64,000 bases of DNA from Lampris incognitus (taxonomy: Eukaryota; Chordata; Actinopteri; Lampriformes; Lampridae), in contig NC_079211.1 of assembly GCF_029633865.1 (NCBI RefSeq), positions 78,754,859 to 78,818,858 on the forward strand, written 5' to 3'. The translations under genes were made by a program, and so were the position numbers. The notes beneath the pieces were generated by a model. It ran no database searches, was not told the DNA's origin, and worked only from the letters and a program-made list of their open reading frames with translations. This document shows positions 10,443-21,785 of this stretch, piece after piece; position 1 is the stretch's first letter; each line of letters begins with the position of its first letter.

Positions 10443-13400
10443 ATGTCAGAGAGTTGCAAGGTAAAATTTACTTCGTGGAATTGTAGGGGTTTGATCAAAC
10501 TCACAAAAGTGAAGCAGGTAATGAGCAGGATAAAATCCTTGAAATCAAAAATCGTTTTTTTACAAGAAACACACATGGTGGATGAGGACGTTCCCAAAAT
10601 AGCAAGACGATGGCAGGGTCAAGTGTTGTCTGCTCCTTACACCACTCATGCTAGAGGGGTTATGATACTAATTCATAAATCGGTTCCATTACGGGTGCAG
10701 CATGTAGTTAAGGACCCTGCAGGGAGGTATATTATAGTCCAGGGTAGGTTATTATCTGAAACCTTAACTTTGATAAATGTTTACGGCCCCAATGAAGATG
10801 ACTCTAAATTCTATAATAGTCTGTTTTTGACTGCTTCAAATCATCCTGGGAAATACATAATAGCTGGCGACTTTAACTGTACGTTAGATCCTTCAAAAGA
10901 CAGGTCAGCTGGTTTAGATGATACCCACAGTAAGTCCAGAAAGACGATACACCATTTTATGAAGGAATTAAATTTGTTTGATGTTTGGAGGCATGGTAAA
11001 CCGAACGCAGTAGAGTATTCCTGCTATTCCCGTACTCATAGAACTCACTCACGCATAGACTACTTTTTGGTTTCAGCGCTACTTGTCTCCAAAATAGATG
11101 AATGTCATTATAGTAGTATAGTTCTGTCTGACCACGCTGCAGTATCCTTGACCTATGAAGATAATAACTTAGTGTGCGACCCCCCGAGATGGCGTTTTCA
11201 ACCCGGGTGGCTTGCGGATCCTACATTCATAGATTTCTTAGATAAGCAGATTGACCTGTATTTTGAATGTAACAAGTCCCAGACTTCTGCTAGCACAAGG
11301 TGGGAGGCTTTCAAAGCCTTTATCAGGGGCCAAATCATCTCCTTCACTAGTTCCAAGAAAAAGGCTACACGACTTGAAATGAAGACATTAGATGAGGAAA
11401 TTAAAAAACTGGAAACAGAAATATATAATAATAGAAATATACCTACAGATGTTCATACAAGACTGCTACTGCTTAGAGCACAGTACAATGAACTGGCAGC
11501 TAATAAAGCGGCTGCTGATTTAATGAGACTCAAACAGTCCTACTATGATCAGGGGGAAAAGCCCGGAAAACTTCTAGCATGGCGCATTAAACAACAACAA
11601 ACAGAAAGGTCTATTAATTGTATTGAAGTCCCAAGTGGTAGAACTATAGTGGACCCGACAGAGATTAATGAAGCCTTTAGAGACTTCTACAGGAAATTAT
11701 ACAGCTCTGAGTGCTCTCCTAATCTGGACACGCAAACACAATTCCTAGACAATCTTAATATTCCTAAAATTTCGGAAGAGGAAAGTAGAGTATTAGATCA
11801 AGATGTAACTGCATTGGAAATTGCAGAAGCAATTGGGTGTATGCAGGCTGGAAAATCAGCGGGTCCAGATGGCATCCCTATAGACATTTATAAAAAATTT
11901 CAAACCAAATTAATACCACCCCTCTTGGAGATGTTTCAGGAATCCTTTGAGAATGGTCTTCTCCCTACATCTATGAGGGGCGCCCTAATCACTTTACTCC
12001 CAAAACCGGGGAAACCAAATACAAAATGTGAAAATATGCGTCCAATTAGTCTCCTAAATTCTGATACAAAAATACTCTGTAAAATTCTTGCAAGAAGATT
12101 GGAGGATCTTCTACCTAGAGTAGTGGGGGACGACCAGAACGGATTCATTCAAGGGAGAAAGGGTTTTCATAACGTTAGACGAGTGCTCAATATTTTATAC
12201 AGTCAGAGGGAGGCGCCTGACACGGCCTTACTTTCACTTGATGCAGAGAAGGCCTTCGACCGTGTTGAATGGCCTTATCTGTTTGAAGTGTTAACACGAT
12301 TTGGCCTTGGGGATACATTTATCAAATGGGTAAGATTGCTTTGTACAGGGCTTACTGCAGAAGTTTTGACGAATAGTAAGGTTTCTAAACCTTCTAACAT
12401 TTGTAGAAGTTGCCCTCAAGGGAGCCCTTTATCGCCTTTACTTTTTATCCTAGCGATAGAACCATTTGCTATAGCGGTGAGAACACACAGCGATATTTAT
12501 GGAATTCGAGAGGGACATCTGGAGCACAGGGTAGCACTCTTCGCCGATGATGTGATATTAATGCTTAAAAATCTGCATAAATCTATCCCAGCGCTCCTAA
12601 GCCTTATTGAATCATTTGGGAAAATATCTGGTTATAAAGTTAATTACTCCAAATCATCTATAATGTTACTGAATGAAACAGAGAGGAAGAATGGTCTTGT
12701 TTATGCTTCTACCTTCAACCCAACAGACACATTTACATATCTGGGAATAAAAATTGTCCCTGAGGTGAATAAGATTGCTCAGTCAAATTATGAGCCCATC
12801 CTGGACGCTAGTATTGCTTCGATAGAGCGTTGGACATCCTTACCTATTTCAATGATCGGCAGGATTAATATCCTAAAGATGAATATACTTCCCAAATTTC
12901 TTTATTTGTTCCAGAATATCCCCCTACCCCCTCCTTCATCTTTGTTCACGAAAATCAAGAAACTGTTTACCAACTTTATTTGGCAAAATAAACGTCCTAG
13001 ATTACGTCTATCTTTACTTTATCTACCATATGATCGAGGAGGCCTGAAATGTCCAAATATCCAATGGTATTACTGGGCAGCACAATTAAGGTCGATTATG
13101 TTTTACTTCTCATCTGGAAGTCCCCCAGCTTGGATTGATCTGGAAGCCTGCTCTGTTAAACCAGGCTTACCATTGCACCTGTATTTGTATTCAGCAGACC
13201 GTAAATATCTGAAGAAAAATACAGACAACCCTATAATATTGAATATGATTGATGTTTGGTTCGATGCTTGTAAGTATTTGAATATAAATATGTCCCGGTC
13301 ACGCTTCAGTCCTATTTGGGGTAATGCCAATTTCAAACCAGGGCAAAATGATAGGGGATTTAAATTATGGGCTGAAAAGGGGTTAAGGAAAGTGCAAGAC

Positions 13401-14273
13401 ATGTACAGGGAGGAGGATGAAGTATTCATGTCCTTTGAGGAAATATCTACCAAGTATGACATTCCAAGGAATCATTTTTTCAAATATCTTCAGCTAAGGA
13501 GTTTTATATCATCCTGTCAAAGCCATTCATTAGACATTCCTACCATTTCTATATTAGAAGTTGCAGTCACAAAACACTGTTATGATAAAGGTTTAATTTC
13601 AACTATGTATGACTTATTTGTATCTGGATCTGATGAATCATCAGAGACAAAACTGAGATTATGGGAGGGAGATATAGAGGAGGAAATATCTTTAGAAGAA
13701 TGGAGTGAGGCATGTAAAGAGGCCCAGAGACAGACAGTTAGCAGCAACCTAAAGCTTCTACAGTATAAATGGCTGATGCGTACATATATAACTCCTGTTA
13801 AATTGCACAAGTTTAATGACAATATTCCTGATACCTGTATTAAGTGTAGTGAGGCAAGGGGGACGCTGTTTCACTGTATATGGGAATGTGTGGAAGTGAA
13901 AACCTTCTGGCAAGATGTTGTTGATATGATTGATCAAATTTTGTCAAAGAAATTACCATTGAGTCCACAGCTTTTTATTCTTGGTTTATATCCTACCACT
14001 CCACATTTACATAGCAATGAGTTCAGATTTATAGATATGTGTATATTACAAGCAAAACGTGTAATTGCTCTTAATTGGAAAAGTGTTGATGGACCAAGAA
14101 TTGGTATGTGGGTTAAAGAAATGGCTTCAAACATGTCAATGGAAAAGATAATGTATATTGTTAGACGTAAACAAAGTGTTTTTGATAAAATCTGGGGATT
14201 GTTTCTGTACTTCCTAAGACGTAATACTAATGTTGGTAACTTGCTTAATCAAGAACAAGCTCTGGGGGAGTAG
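10443..14273 (+). CDS. L1 ORF2 protein (AP-like endonuclease + reverse transcriptase)
   Basis: This is an intact 1,276-residue frame starting [17 protein letters not shown]. The endonuclease domain (about residues 7-238) keeps the expected motifs: NCRGL, QETHM, NVYGPN, GDFN (about 141-144) and SDHAAV (about 230). The reverse transcriptase (about 450-760) shows [41 protein letters not shown] and the catalytic FADD at residues 700-703 (12540-12551). A cysteine/histidine cluster ([18 protein letters not shown], about 1131-1148) lies near the C-terminus. In known L1s this enzyme nicks DNA and primes reverse transcription at the nick. Length and motif content suit an active Tx1-group L1. Confidence 0.92.
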   Translation: MSESCKVKFTSWNCRGLIKLTKVKQVMSRIKSLKSKIVFLQETHMVDEDVPKIARRWQGQVLSAPYTTHARGVMILIHKSVPLRVQHVVKDPAGRYIIVQGRLLSETLTLINVYGPNEDDSKFYNSLFLTASNHPGKYIIAGDFNCTLDPSKDRSAGLDDTHSKSRKTIHHFMKELNLFDVWRHGKPNAVEYSCYSRTHRTHSRIDYFLVSALLVSKIDECHYSSIVLSDHAAVSLTYEDNNLVCDPPRWRFQPGWLADPTFIDFLDKQIDLYFECNKSQTSASTRWEAFKAFIRGQIISFTSSKKKATRLEMKTLDEEIKKLETEIYNNRNIPTDVHTRLLLLRAQYNELAANKAAADLMRLKQSYYDQGEKPGKLLAWRIKQQQTERSINCIEVPSGRTIVDPTEINEAFRDFYRKLYSSECSPNLDTQTQFLDNLNIPKISEEESRVLDQDVTALEIAEAIGCMQAGKSAGPDGIPIDIYKKFQTKLIPPLLEMFQESFENGLLPTSMRGALITLLPKPGKPNTKCENMRPISLLNSDTKILCKILARRLEDLLPRVVGDDQNGFIQGRKGFHNVRRVLNILYSQREAPDTALLSLDAEKAFDRVEWPYLFEVLTRFGLGDTFIKWVRLLCTGLTAEVLTNSKVSKPSNICRSCPQGSPLSPLLFILAIEPFAIAVRTHSDIYGIREGHLEHRVALFADDVILMLKNLHKSIPALLSLIESFGKISGYKVNYSKSSIMLLNETERKNGLVYASTFNPTDTFTYLGIKIVPEVNKIAQSNYEPILDASIASIERWTSLPISMIGRINILKMNILPKFLYLFQNIPLPPPSSLFTKIKKLFTNFIWQNKRPRLRLSLLYLPYDRGGLKCPNIQWYYWAAQLRSIMFYFSSGSPPAWIDLEACSVKPGLPLHLYLYSADRKYLKKNTDNPIILNMIDVWFDACKYLNINMSRSRFSPIWGNANFKPGQNDRGFKLWAEKGLRKVQDMYREEDEVFMSFEEISTKYDIPRNHFFKYLQLRSFISSCQSHSLDIPTISILEVAVTKHCYDKGLISTMYDLFVSGSDESSETKLRLWEGDIEEEISLEEWSEACKEAQRQTVSSNLKLLQYKWLMRTYITPVKLHKFNDNIPDTCIKCSEARGTLFHCIWECVEVKTFWQDVVDMIDQILSKKLPLSPQLFILGLYPTTPHLHSNEFRFIDMCILQAKRVIALNWKSVDGPRIGMWVKEMASNMSMEKIMYIVRRKQSVFDKIWGLFLYFLRRNTNVGNLLNQEQALGE

Positions 14274-14552
14274 AACAACTCTATCTGACTGTTTATATGC
14301 GTAAAAGCAACTGGAAAAAAACCACACCCTCTAATCAGTCTGTGAAAGAAATTATTGTTATTATTATTTTATTTTATTATTTTTATTAATTGAATTTTTA
14401 TCTTTATTATCTTCTTTAACCCTGCTTTGAATTGTATTACTTGTTATAGGGACAGGGTTATGGGGGGGGGTGAAAATGTTTGCTGCACTGTGCTATTACT
14501 TGTTTTGATGTAATTTGCAAACAAAATTCAATAAATATATTGCTTAAAAAAA

Positions 14553-14827
14553 GCAGTAGTAGCTAGCAAGTGTTAGAAGTGAATACAATTCATAAATGGT
14601 AATGGGAAGACTTGTTCATTCAGAAAGAAATTGTTCCCTGGCGGAAGTAAGAAGATGATAGCAAGAGGTCAGGGACAATGCAGGATAGGCAAGATGAATA
14701 AAGAAAAAACTGAAAAATGATGTACCAGTGTAAGAGGGTGGACATAGAAACGTCCCAACTAGCAGGAGGACGGAAAATTTATAGAACAGAAAAAATGCCG
14801 GATACATTAAAACAAGATTTTAAACCC
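14553..14827 (+). other. Probable 3'-transduced sequence carried by the L1
   Basis: The element's own polyadenylation signal and A7 end at 14552. The following 275 bp are not array sequence and not L1-like by eye, and they end with a second signal (ATTAAA, 14806-14811) 17 nt before the poly(A) that abuts the target-site duplication. This is the structure left when transcription reads through a weak L1 signal and flanking DNA of the source locus is copied too. A long variant 3' UTR is the alternative. Confidence 0.6.
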
Positions 14828-14835
14828 AAAAAAAA

Positions 14836-15480
14836 AAGTGTGTATGAGACTATGTAAGTGTGTGTAAGTGTTAATGAGAGTGCGTAAGTGTGTATGAGAG
14901 TGTGTAAGTGTATATAAGTGTGCATGAGAGTGTGTAAGTGTGTATGAGTGTGTAAGTGTATATAAGTGTGTATGAGAGTGCGTAAGTGTGTATGAGAGTG
15001 TGTAAGTGTGTATGAGAGTGTGTAAGTGTGTGTAAGTGTGTATGAGAGTGCGTAAGTGTGTATGAGAGTGTGTAAGTGTGTATGAGAGTGCGTAAGTGTG
15101 TATGAGAGTGCGTAAGTGTGTATGAGAGTGTGTAAGTGTGTATGAGAGTGTGTAAGTGTGTGTAAGTGTGTATGAGAGTGTGTAAGTGTGTATGAGAGTG
15201 TGTAAGTGTGTATGAGAGTGCGTAAGTGTGTATGAGTGTGTAAGTGTGTATGAGAGTGTGTGCGTGTAAGTGTGTATGAGAGTGCGTAAGTGTGTATGAG
15301 AGTGTGTAAGTGTATATAAGTGTGTATGAGAGTGTGTAAGTGTATGAGAGTGTGTAAGTGTGTGTAAGTGTGTATAAGTGTGTGTAAGTGTGTAAGTGTG
15401 TGTAAAGTGTGTATCAGTGTGTATCAGTGTGTGTAAATGTGTATAAGTGTGTGTATCAGTGTGTGTAAGTGAAGTGAGTG
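14836..15480. repeat. GT-rich minisatellite, right part
   Basis: About 30 copies of a 20-bp unit GTGTAAGTGTGTATGAGAGT with shortened and C-substituted versions (GAGAGTGCGTAAG). It begins with the 3' copy of the L1 target-site duplication (14836-14850) and ends about 10 bp from the cel exon 1 donor. Confidence 0.93.
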
Positions 15481-15492
15481 GAGGTGTCTGAC

Positions 15493-15567
15493 CGTGGCTG
15501 AAGAGGTGGACCGGGCCCTCAGCAGCAGCGTGGTGGCGGTAGTGATGATGATGGTGATGAGCTTCAT
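15493..15567 (-). CDS. cel: Carboxyl ester lipase, exon 1 (signal peptide)
   Basis: On the minus strand an ATG at 15567 opens MKLITIIITTATTLLL, followed by RARSTSSAT, then a donor (ACG|GTCAGA, 15492). The 25 codons end in phase 0, and exon 2 begins in phase 0 with LGVVQTEGG, so the joined product has the secretion signal directly before the mature CEL N-terminus, as in known carboxyl ester lipases. A TATA box lies 38 bp upstream of the ATG, giving the very short 5' UTR common in digestive-enzyme genes. The two arginines after the hydrophobic core are unusual for a signal peptide. The link to exon 2 is inferred across a 10.6-kb intron. Confidence 0.65.
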
Positions 15568-15604
15568 CTTCTCCTCCTGGTCTGTGCTGAAGCTCCTCCA
15601 GCAG

Positions 15605-15612
15605 TATTTATA
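15605..15612 (-). promoter_or_regulatory. TATA box of the cel promoter
   Basis: TATAAATA on the minus strand, with the predicted transcription start about 15580 and the ATG at 15567. Upstream (minus strand, about 15665-15685) a direct repeat TTTTCCAGGTTTTCCAGG is present, but no clear E-box plus TTTCCC pair of the PTF1 type was found. Confidence 0.6.
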
Positions 15613-15770
15613 CGGCACGGGCGGTGAGGCAGGCTGCGCCTGCGGCGCCTGGGGACAACCTGGAAAACCTGGAAAAGCTGCGCGTGGAGTTTACAGCCAG
15701 GAAGCTGGACCGAACTCCAACAACACGGCGCAGCACGGCGAGGACTACTTCCCGCGCTGCAGTGAAGTGT
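15613..15770. other. Short single-copy stretch: proximal cel promoter region
   Basis: This 158-bp GC-rich segment is the only non-repetitive sequence between the TATA box and the satellite. Any proximal regulatory sites for cel must lie here or beyond the satellite. A plus-strand open frame here (LENLEKLRVEFTARKLD) lacks convincing splice sites and is not called. Confidence 0.35.
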
Positions 15771-18700
15771 TCCAGGATTCTAAGACTTGTTATAACCATG
15801 ATTATAAGGCTTGTGATAAGTCTTATAGTCGTGTACTTCCCACACTGCAGTACAGTGTTCCAGGATTATAAGACTTGTTATAACCATGATTATAAGACTT
15901 GTTATAACCATGATTATAAGGCTTGTGATAAGTCTTATAGTCATGTACTTCCTGCACTGCAGTACAGTGTTCCAGGATTATAAGACTTGTTATAACCATG
16001 ATTATAAGACTTGTGATAAGTCTTATAGTCATGTACTTCCTACACTGCCGTACAGACCGACTCATGAAGAATTAACTTGTTGTTTTAACATTGTACTGCT
16101 CACAGTACGACGCGTGTACATGAAGTCTAGCAGGTGTTCCAGGATTATAAGACTCGATATAACCATGATTATAAGACTTGTTACAACCATGATTATAAGA
16201 CTTGCTATAACCAGGATTATAAGACTTGTGATAAGTCGTATAGTCATGTACTTCCTACACTGCAGTAAAGTGTTCCAGGATTCTAAGACTTGTTATAACC
16301 ATGATTATGAGACTTGTTATAACCATGATTATAAGGCTTGTGATAAGTCTTATAGTCATGTACTTCCTACACTGCAGTACAGTGTTCCATGATTATAAGA
16401 CTTGTTATAACCATGATTATAAGACTTGTGATAAGTCTTATAGTCATGTACTTCCTACACTGCAGTACAGTGTTCCATGATTATAAGACTTGTTATAACC
16501 ATGATTATAAGACTTGGTATAACCATGATTATAAGACTTGTGATAAGTCTTATAGTCATGTACTTCCTACACTGCAGTACAGTGTTCCATGATTATAAGA
16601 CTTGTTATAACCATGATTATAAGACTTGTTATAACCATGATTATTCTTATAGTCATGTACTTCCTACACTGCCGTACAGTGTTCCATGATTATAAGACTT
16701 GTTATAACGATGATTGTAAGACTTGTGATAAGTCTTATAGTCATGTACTTCCTACACTGCCGTACAGACTGGCTCATGAAGAATTAACTTGTTGTTTTAA
16801 CATTGCACTGCTCACAGTACGACGCGTGTACATGAAGTCTAGCAGGTGTTCCAGGATTATAAGACTTGTTATAACCATGATTATAAGACTTGCTATAACC
16901 AGGATTATAAGACTTGCTATAACAAGGATTATAAAACTTGCTATAACCAGGATTATAAGACTTGTGATAAGTCGTATAGTCATGTACATCCTACACTGCA
17001 GTAAAGTGTTCCAGGATTCTAAGACTTGTTATAACCATGATTATAAGGCTTGTGATAAGTCTTATAGTCGTGTACTTCCCACACTGCAGTACAGTGTTCC
17101 AGGATTATAAGACTTGTTATAACCATGATTATAAGACTTGTTATAACCATGATTATACGGCTTGTGATAAGTCTATATAGTCATGTACTTCCTGCACTGC
17201 AGTACAGTGTTCCAGGATTATAAGACTTGTTATAACCAGGATTATAAGACTTGTTATAACCAGAATTATAAGACTTGTGATAAGTCTTATAGTCATGTAC
17301 TTCCTACACTGCCGTACAGACCGACTCATGAAGAATTAACTTGTTGTTTTAACATTGTACTGCTCACAGTACGACGCGTGTACATGATGTCTAGCAGGTG
17401 TTCCAGGATTATAAGACTCGATATAACCATGATTATAAGACTTGTTACAACCATGATTATAAGACTTGCTATAACCAGGATTATAAGACTTGTGATAAGT
17501 CGTATAGTCATGTACTTCCTACACTGCAGTAAAGTGTTCCAGGATTCTAAGACTTGTTATAACCATGATTATGAGACTTGTTATAACCATGATTATAAGG
17601 CTTGTGATAAGTCTTATAGTCATGTACTTCCTACACTGCAGTACAGTGTTCCATGATTATAAGACTTGTTATAACCATGATTATAAGACTTGTGATAAGT
17701 CTTATAGTCATGTACTTCCTACACTGCAGTACAGTGTTCCATGATTATAAGACTTGTTATAACCATGATTATAAGACTTGGTATAACCATGATTATAAGA
17801 CTTGTGATAAGTCTTATAGTCATGTACTTCCTACACTGCAGTACAGTGTTCCATGATTATAAGACTTGTTATAACCATGATTATAAGACTTGTTATAACC
17901 ATGATTATTCTTATAGTCATGTACTTCCTACACTGCCGTACAGTGTTCCATGATTATAAGACTTGTTATAACGATGATTGTAAGACTTGTGATAAGTCTT
18001 ATAGTCATGTACTTCCTACACTGCCGTACAGACTGGCTCATGAAGAATTAACTTGTTGTTTTAACATTGCACTGCTCACAGTACGACGCGTGTACATGAA
18101 GTCTAGCAGGTGTTCCAGGATTATAAGACTTGTTATAACCATGATTATAAGACTTGCTATAACCAGGATTATAAGACTTGCTATAACAAGGATTATAAGA
18201 CTTGCTATAACCAGGATTATAAGACTTGTGATAAGTCGTATAGTCATGTACATCCTACACTGCAGTAAAGTGTTCCAGGATTCTAAGACTTGTTATAACC
18301 ATGATTATAAGGCTTGTGATAAGTCTTATAGTCGTGTACTTCCCACACTGCAGTACAGTGTTCCAGGATTATAAGACTTGTTATAACCATGATTATAAGA
18401 CTTGTTATAACCATGATTATACGGCTTGTGATAAGTCTTATAGTCATGTACTTCCTGCACTGCAGTACAGTGTTCCAGGATTATAAGACTTGTTATAACC
18501 AGGATTATAAGACTTGTTATAACCAGGATTATAAGACTTGTGATAAGTCTTATAGTCATGTACTTCCTACACTGCCGTACAGACCGACTCATGAAGAATT
18601 AACTTGTTGTTTTAACATTGTACTGCTCACAGTACGACGCGTGTACATGGAGTCTAGCAGGTGTTCCAGGATTATAAGACTCGATATAACCATGATTATA

Positions 18701-19590
18701 AGACTTGTTACAACCATGATTATAAGACTTGCTATAACCAGGATTATAAGACTTGTGATAAGTCGTATAGTCATGTACTTCCTACACTGCAGTAAAGTGT
18801 TCCAGGATTCTAAGACTTGTTATAACCATGATTATAAGACTTGTTATAACCATGATTATAAGGCTTGTGATAAGTCTTATAGTCATGTACTTCCTACACT
18901 GCAGTACAGTGTTCCATGATTATAAGACTTGTTATAACCATGATTATAAGACTTGTGATAAGTCTTATAGTCATGTACTTCCTACACTGCAGTACAGTGT
19001 TCCATGATTATAAGACTTGTTATAACCATGATTATAAGACTTGGTATAACCATGATTATAAGACTTGTGATAGGTCTTATAGTCATGTACTTCCTACACT
19101 GCAGTACAGTGTTCCATGATTATAAGACTTGTTATAACCATGATTATAAGACTTGTTATAACCATGATTATTCTTATAGTCATGTACTTCCTACACTGCC
19201 GTACAGTGTTCCATGATTATAAGACTTGTTATAACGATGATTGTAAGACTTGTGATAAGTCTTATAGTCATGTACTTCCTACACTGCCGTACAGACTGGC
19301 TCATGAAGAATTAACTTGTTGTTTTAACATTGCACTGCTCACAGTACGATGCGTGTACATGAAGTCTAGCAGGTGTTCCAGGATTATAAGACTTGTTATA
19401 ACCATGATTATAAGACTTGCTATAACCAGGATTATAAGACTTGCTATAACCAGGATTATAAGACTTGTGATAAGTCGTATAGTCATGTACATCCTACACT
19501 GCAGTAAAGTGTTCCAGGATTCTAAGACTTGTTATAACCATGATTATAAGACTTGTTATAACCATGACTATAAGACTTGTCATCAGGAAT
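15771..19590. repeat. Higher-order satellite, 1,264-bp period, built on a 24-bp unit
   Basis: The basic unit is ATTATAAGACTTGTTATAACC plus ATG. These group into 88-112-bp blocks ending GTACTTCCTACACTGCAGTACAGTGTTCC. A distinct module of about 90 bp (CTCATGAAGAATTAACTTG, then a segment with ACGACGCGTGTACATG) occurs in two alternating forms: GACCGACTC at about 16057, 17320 and 18583, and GACTGGCTC at about 16766, 18030 and 19292. Same-form distances are 1,262-1,264 bp, giving three higher-order copies. Units contain the perfect inverted repeat AAGACTT-GTGAT-AAGTCTT. Confidence 0.93.
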
Positions 19591-19869
19591 TTTCCCTCAG
19601 CAGGAAATGAAAACGTGAAACCAGAAACTTGAGTGACATCATCTCTCGTTGTTACAGAGTAGCGGTCTTAAAGCAAACGTGTTATCCTGAAACGTACACA
19701 CCCCATGCACACTTCCAGACCAGCCATGTTATCTGTCAGTAGTGCAGGAAAAAATACTATCAATATCTCAAAATACGCATGATGAGTCTTATAAGAAGAT
19801 TAAGTACTTGTTGTCTTTTTGCTTACCCTCGAGTGTCCCCACGTTTGTGTGTAATGAAGGAAACGACCA
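19591..19869. other. Unassigned non-repetitive stretch
   Basis: No open frame, exon or repeat family is recognised between the satellite and the MITE-like palindrome. Confidence 0.3.
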
Positions 19870-20075
19870 GGACGGTCATTATGACGGTTAGGTATTTTCA
19901 AAGTTTAATAACTTTGTCAAAATAAAAGCTACAGACCTGCCGCTCCCTGAATGCTCCTAAAACGGCATATATTTGCATTTAAAGTAGTTTTTGACCAATT
20001 GCACCAAAAAAGTCATAAAAAGATCTACTTAAAACGACCATGAGCGGTCAACATGACCGTCTCGTAATTTGCGCG
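19870..20075. mobile_element. MITE-like palindromic element with GGTCA-N4-TGACC ends
   Basis: The left end reads ACGGTCATTATGACGGTTAGG, and the right end, read in reverse, reads ACGGTCATGTTGACCGCTCATGG. Each end is itself a small dyad (GGTCAnnnnTGACC). About 200 bp lie between them with no coding. The ends suggest a short non-autonomous DNA transposon. A piggyBac-like origin is suspected from similar teleost repeats but not shown. Confidence 0.45.
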
Positions 20076-20204
20076 TGATGGTGTGCGTCATGTCAGTATT
20101 TACGATTTGTTGGTGGCGTCATTTACTTCGTGAAATTCATTTCTCTGTCCTAGAAACACACTAGCGCCCTCCAGTGGAGAGAAATAGTCTAAACTTGATG
20201 TGTG

Positions 20205-20321
20205 ATGATGTCCAACATGTCTGGTTACACACGCCGCTACAGACGCACCATGACTACCACCGAGGCGCTGCAGGATTTACAGGCGCTCGACAGCCGCCAT
20301 TTTAAATCGTTTGAAAAATAG
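20205..20321 (+). pseudogene. Possible N-terminal remnant of a piggyBac-like transposase
   Basis: A 38-codon frame reads MMSNMSGYTRRYRRTMTTTEALQDL, then QALDSRHFKSFEK and stops. The TEALQDLQALDS stretch resembles the start of piggyBac-type transposases in fish. The rest is missing, and the sequence after it leads to a GGTCAAAATGACCGCCCATGG end (20451-20471). An internally deleted element is the best explanation; random origin is possible. Confidence 0.3.
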
Positions 20322-20435
20322 TGTTAAAGTTGTTAACGTGTTAATTTTGGTGTCAGTTGGTTTCATAACAGACACACTAACATGTGTAATGCATTAATAT
20401 CTCAACTGGGTATTTATCTTGACACAATATAGAGT

Positions 20436-20480
20436 TTAAAAACTGTGGCGGTCAAAATGACCGCCCATGGTCGTTCTAAT
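20436..20480. mobile_element. Second MITE-type end (GGCGGTCAAAATGACCGCC dyad)
   Basis: ATATAGAGTTTAAAAACTGTGGCGGTCAAAATGACCGCCCATGG is shared, with few changes, with 28365-28412, and its dyad matches the ends at 19.9-20.07 kb. The sequence before it (20340-20440) is repeated at 20693-20790, showing two related copies in a row. Confidence 0.45.
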
Positions 20481-20807
20481 ATTATTTTCTTTTATGTTCC
20501 GTCACTGTTTGGGACTGTTTCAATATTTATTTTCAGTTCTTTTTTACATGTCACGTTTCATAGGCCTTGTTACGTTTGTTAGATCAGCAATATGTTTTCC
20601 GTTTTCAGGTAATATTTTCACTTTTTCTATTTTGCTATTCCAGTTTGACCATGTCTCTCTGAAGTTTAAATTCTTTAAAAATAGTATTATAGTTGTTAAA
20701 ATGTTAATTTTTGTGTCAGTTTCATAACAGACACACTAACATATGTAATGCATTAATATGTCAGCTGGGTATTTATCTTGACACAATATCGAGTTTTAAG
20801 TGTGTGT

Positions 20808-21034
20808 TGTTGTGACTTCTCTTATGTACACTATTGTAGTGTTACTATTCGTGGGTTACTAACTTAATCACTAATATATATATATAAGTACACGGAGACG
20901 AGGATGCGGCACAAGTCTGATCTTTACTGACGGAGACATCACACACTACTAGGCTCGACCAGTGTATTACAGAACTCAGTAGTGGTGACAGTCCAACACA
21001 ATCGAGCACCGAGTGTTCGATCCAATACACCACA
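20808..21034 (-). repeat. 3' LTR of the 20.8-25.7 kb Gypsy element
   Basis: 227 bp, nearly identical to 25461-25687. It contains an alternating AT stretch (ATATATATATATAAG), a likely TATA-type promoter region in sense orientation. Confidence 0.92.
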
Positions 21035-21375
21035 TCCCTCTTTTCCAACTGAGATGTGGCCTACTCATCAGTTGCTTCAACAGTAGACCCTTTACCGAAC
21101 CATTAACACTATAGCATTAACACTGAACAAGTCTTTTCTGCTTGCATACTTCAATGATTAATACAGCATTTTTTTTAAATGACAGATGACTCTCATTAAA
21201 CAACATAAACCATTTCCTTTTCACATTCTGGTGGTTAGCATGTAAACATTTTGAACATTCAGCAATCTTGCAACATTTCAGGTTAAACACGCCTTGTGCT
21301 CTTTGTTTCACCTTCTTTTTTTCTTTTTCTTTTTCTTAATAAACACTTGAATGATCACACAAAAGAACCCTGAGG

Positions 21376-21785
21376 TTAGTCATTGTATCTGGCAGGGCGC
21401 CTAACTGCTCTGCCGCACTTTGTGTAGCATGTGGGTGTACTGCCTGTAGTCACCGGAGGAGGGTCGTGTGGTGGCAGGTCATGTGGTGGTGAGTCGACTG
21501 ACACAGGCGCTTGTGAGGGTGAGGGTTGTACCTCTGGGTCAAAATGTTCATCACTGTCCGTGTCTCGGAATAGGCTCGGATGTATCTTCCTCAGATGTCG
21601 CCTGTTCCTTCTTTGCATCCTCCCAGCCCGTGTCTGCACAGTGTAGGACCGTGGTTCATCTCGCTGTCGGATGACAACGGCAGGCTCCCAGCCGAGCCGC
21701 GCCGCGTTTGCATGTGTACGGTGTCTCCTGGGGTCAACACTGGCAGGGGCTTTGCACACTGGTCGTAACGTTGTTTTTGGCGGAA
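21376..21785 (-). pseudogene. Integrase C-terminal part of the Gypsy pol, out of frame
   Basis: The coding continues past the stop at 21786-21788 but changes frame near 21,690. The final part includes GWEPAVVIRQRDEPRSYTVQT and RRNRRHLRKIHPSLF, the integrase C-terminal region, then a proline-rich tail ending RRPARYND at 21376. A stop codon and a frame change therefore separate the integrase tail from the rest of pol, so this copy is probably not autonomous despite its young LTRs. Confidence 0.8.

Larger units (their letters stand above)
8752..14835 (+). mobile_element. Full-length L1/Tx1-type LINE with two intact ORFs and a 3' extension
   Basis: The element starts with GACTTCCGGTTATGGCGAGG, has a short 5' leader, ORF1 (8888-9781), a 661-bp spacer, ORF2 (10443-14273) and a 3' UTR with AATAAA at 14530-14535 and A7 at 14546-14552. 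A further 275 bp of unrelated sequence then leads to ATTAAA (14806-14811) and the real poly(A) (14828-14837). The whole is flanked by a 15-bp target-site duplication. Both ORFs are uninterrupted, so this copy could be, or recently have been, competent for retrotransposition. It lies antisense to cel within intron 1. Confidence 0.9.

Noticed and set aside
15494..15983. Plus-strand frames with LENLEKLRVEFTARKLD near the cel promoter
   Set aside because: No convincing acceptor or donor, and the frame runs into satellite; the minus-strand TATA box and signal exon explain the region better.
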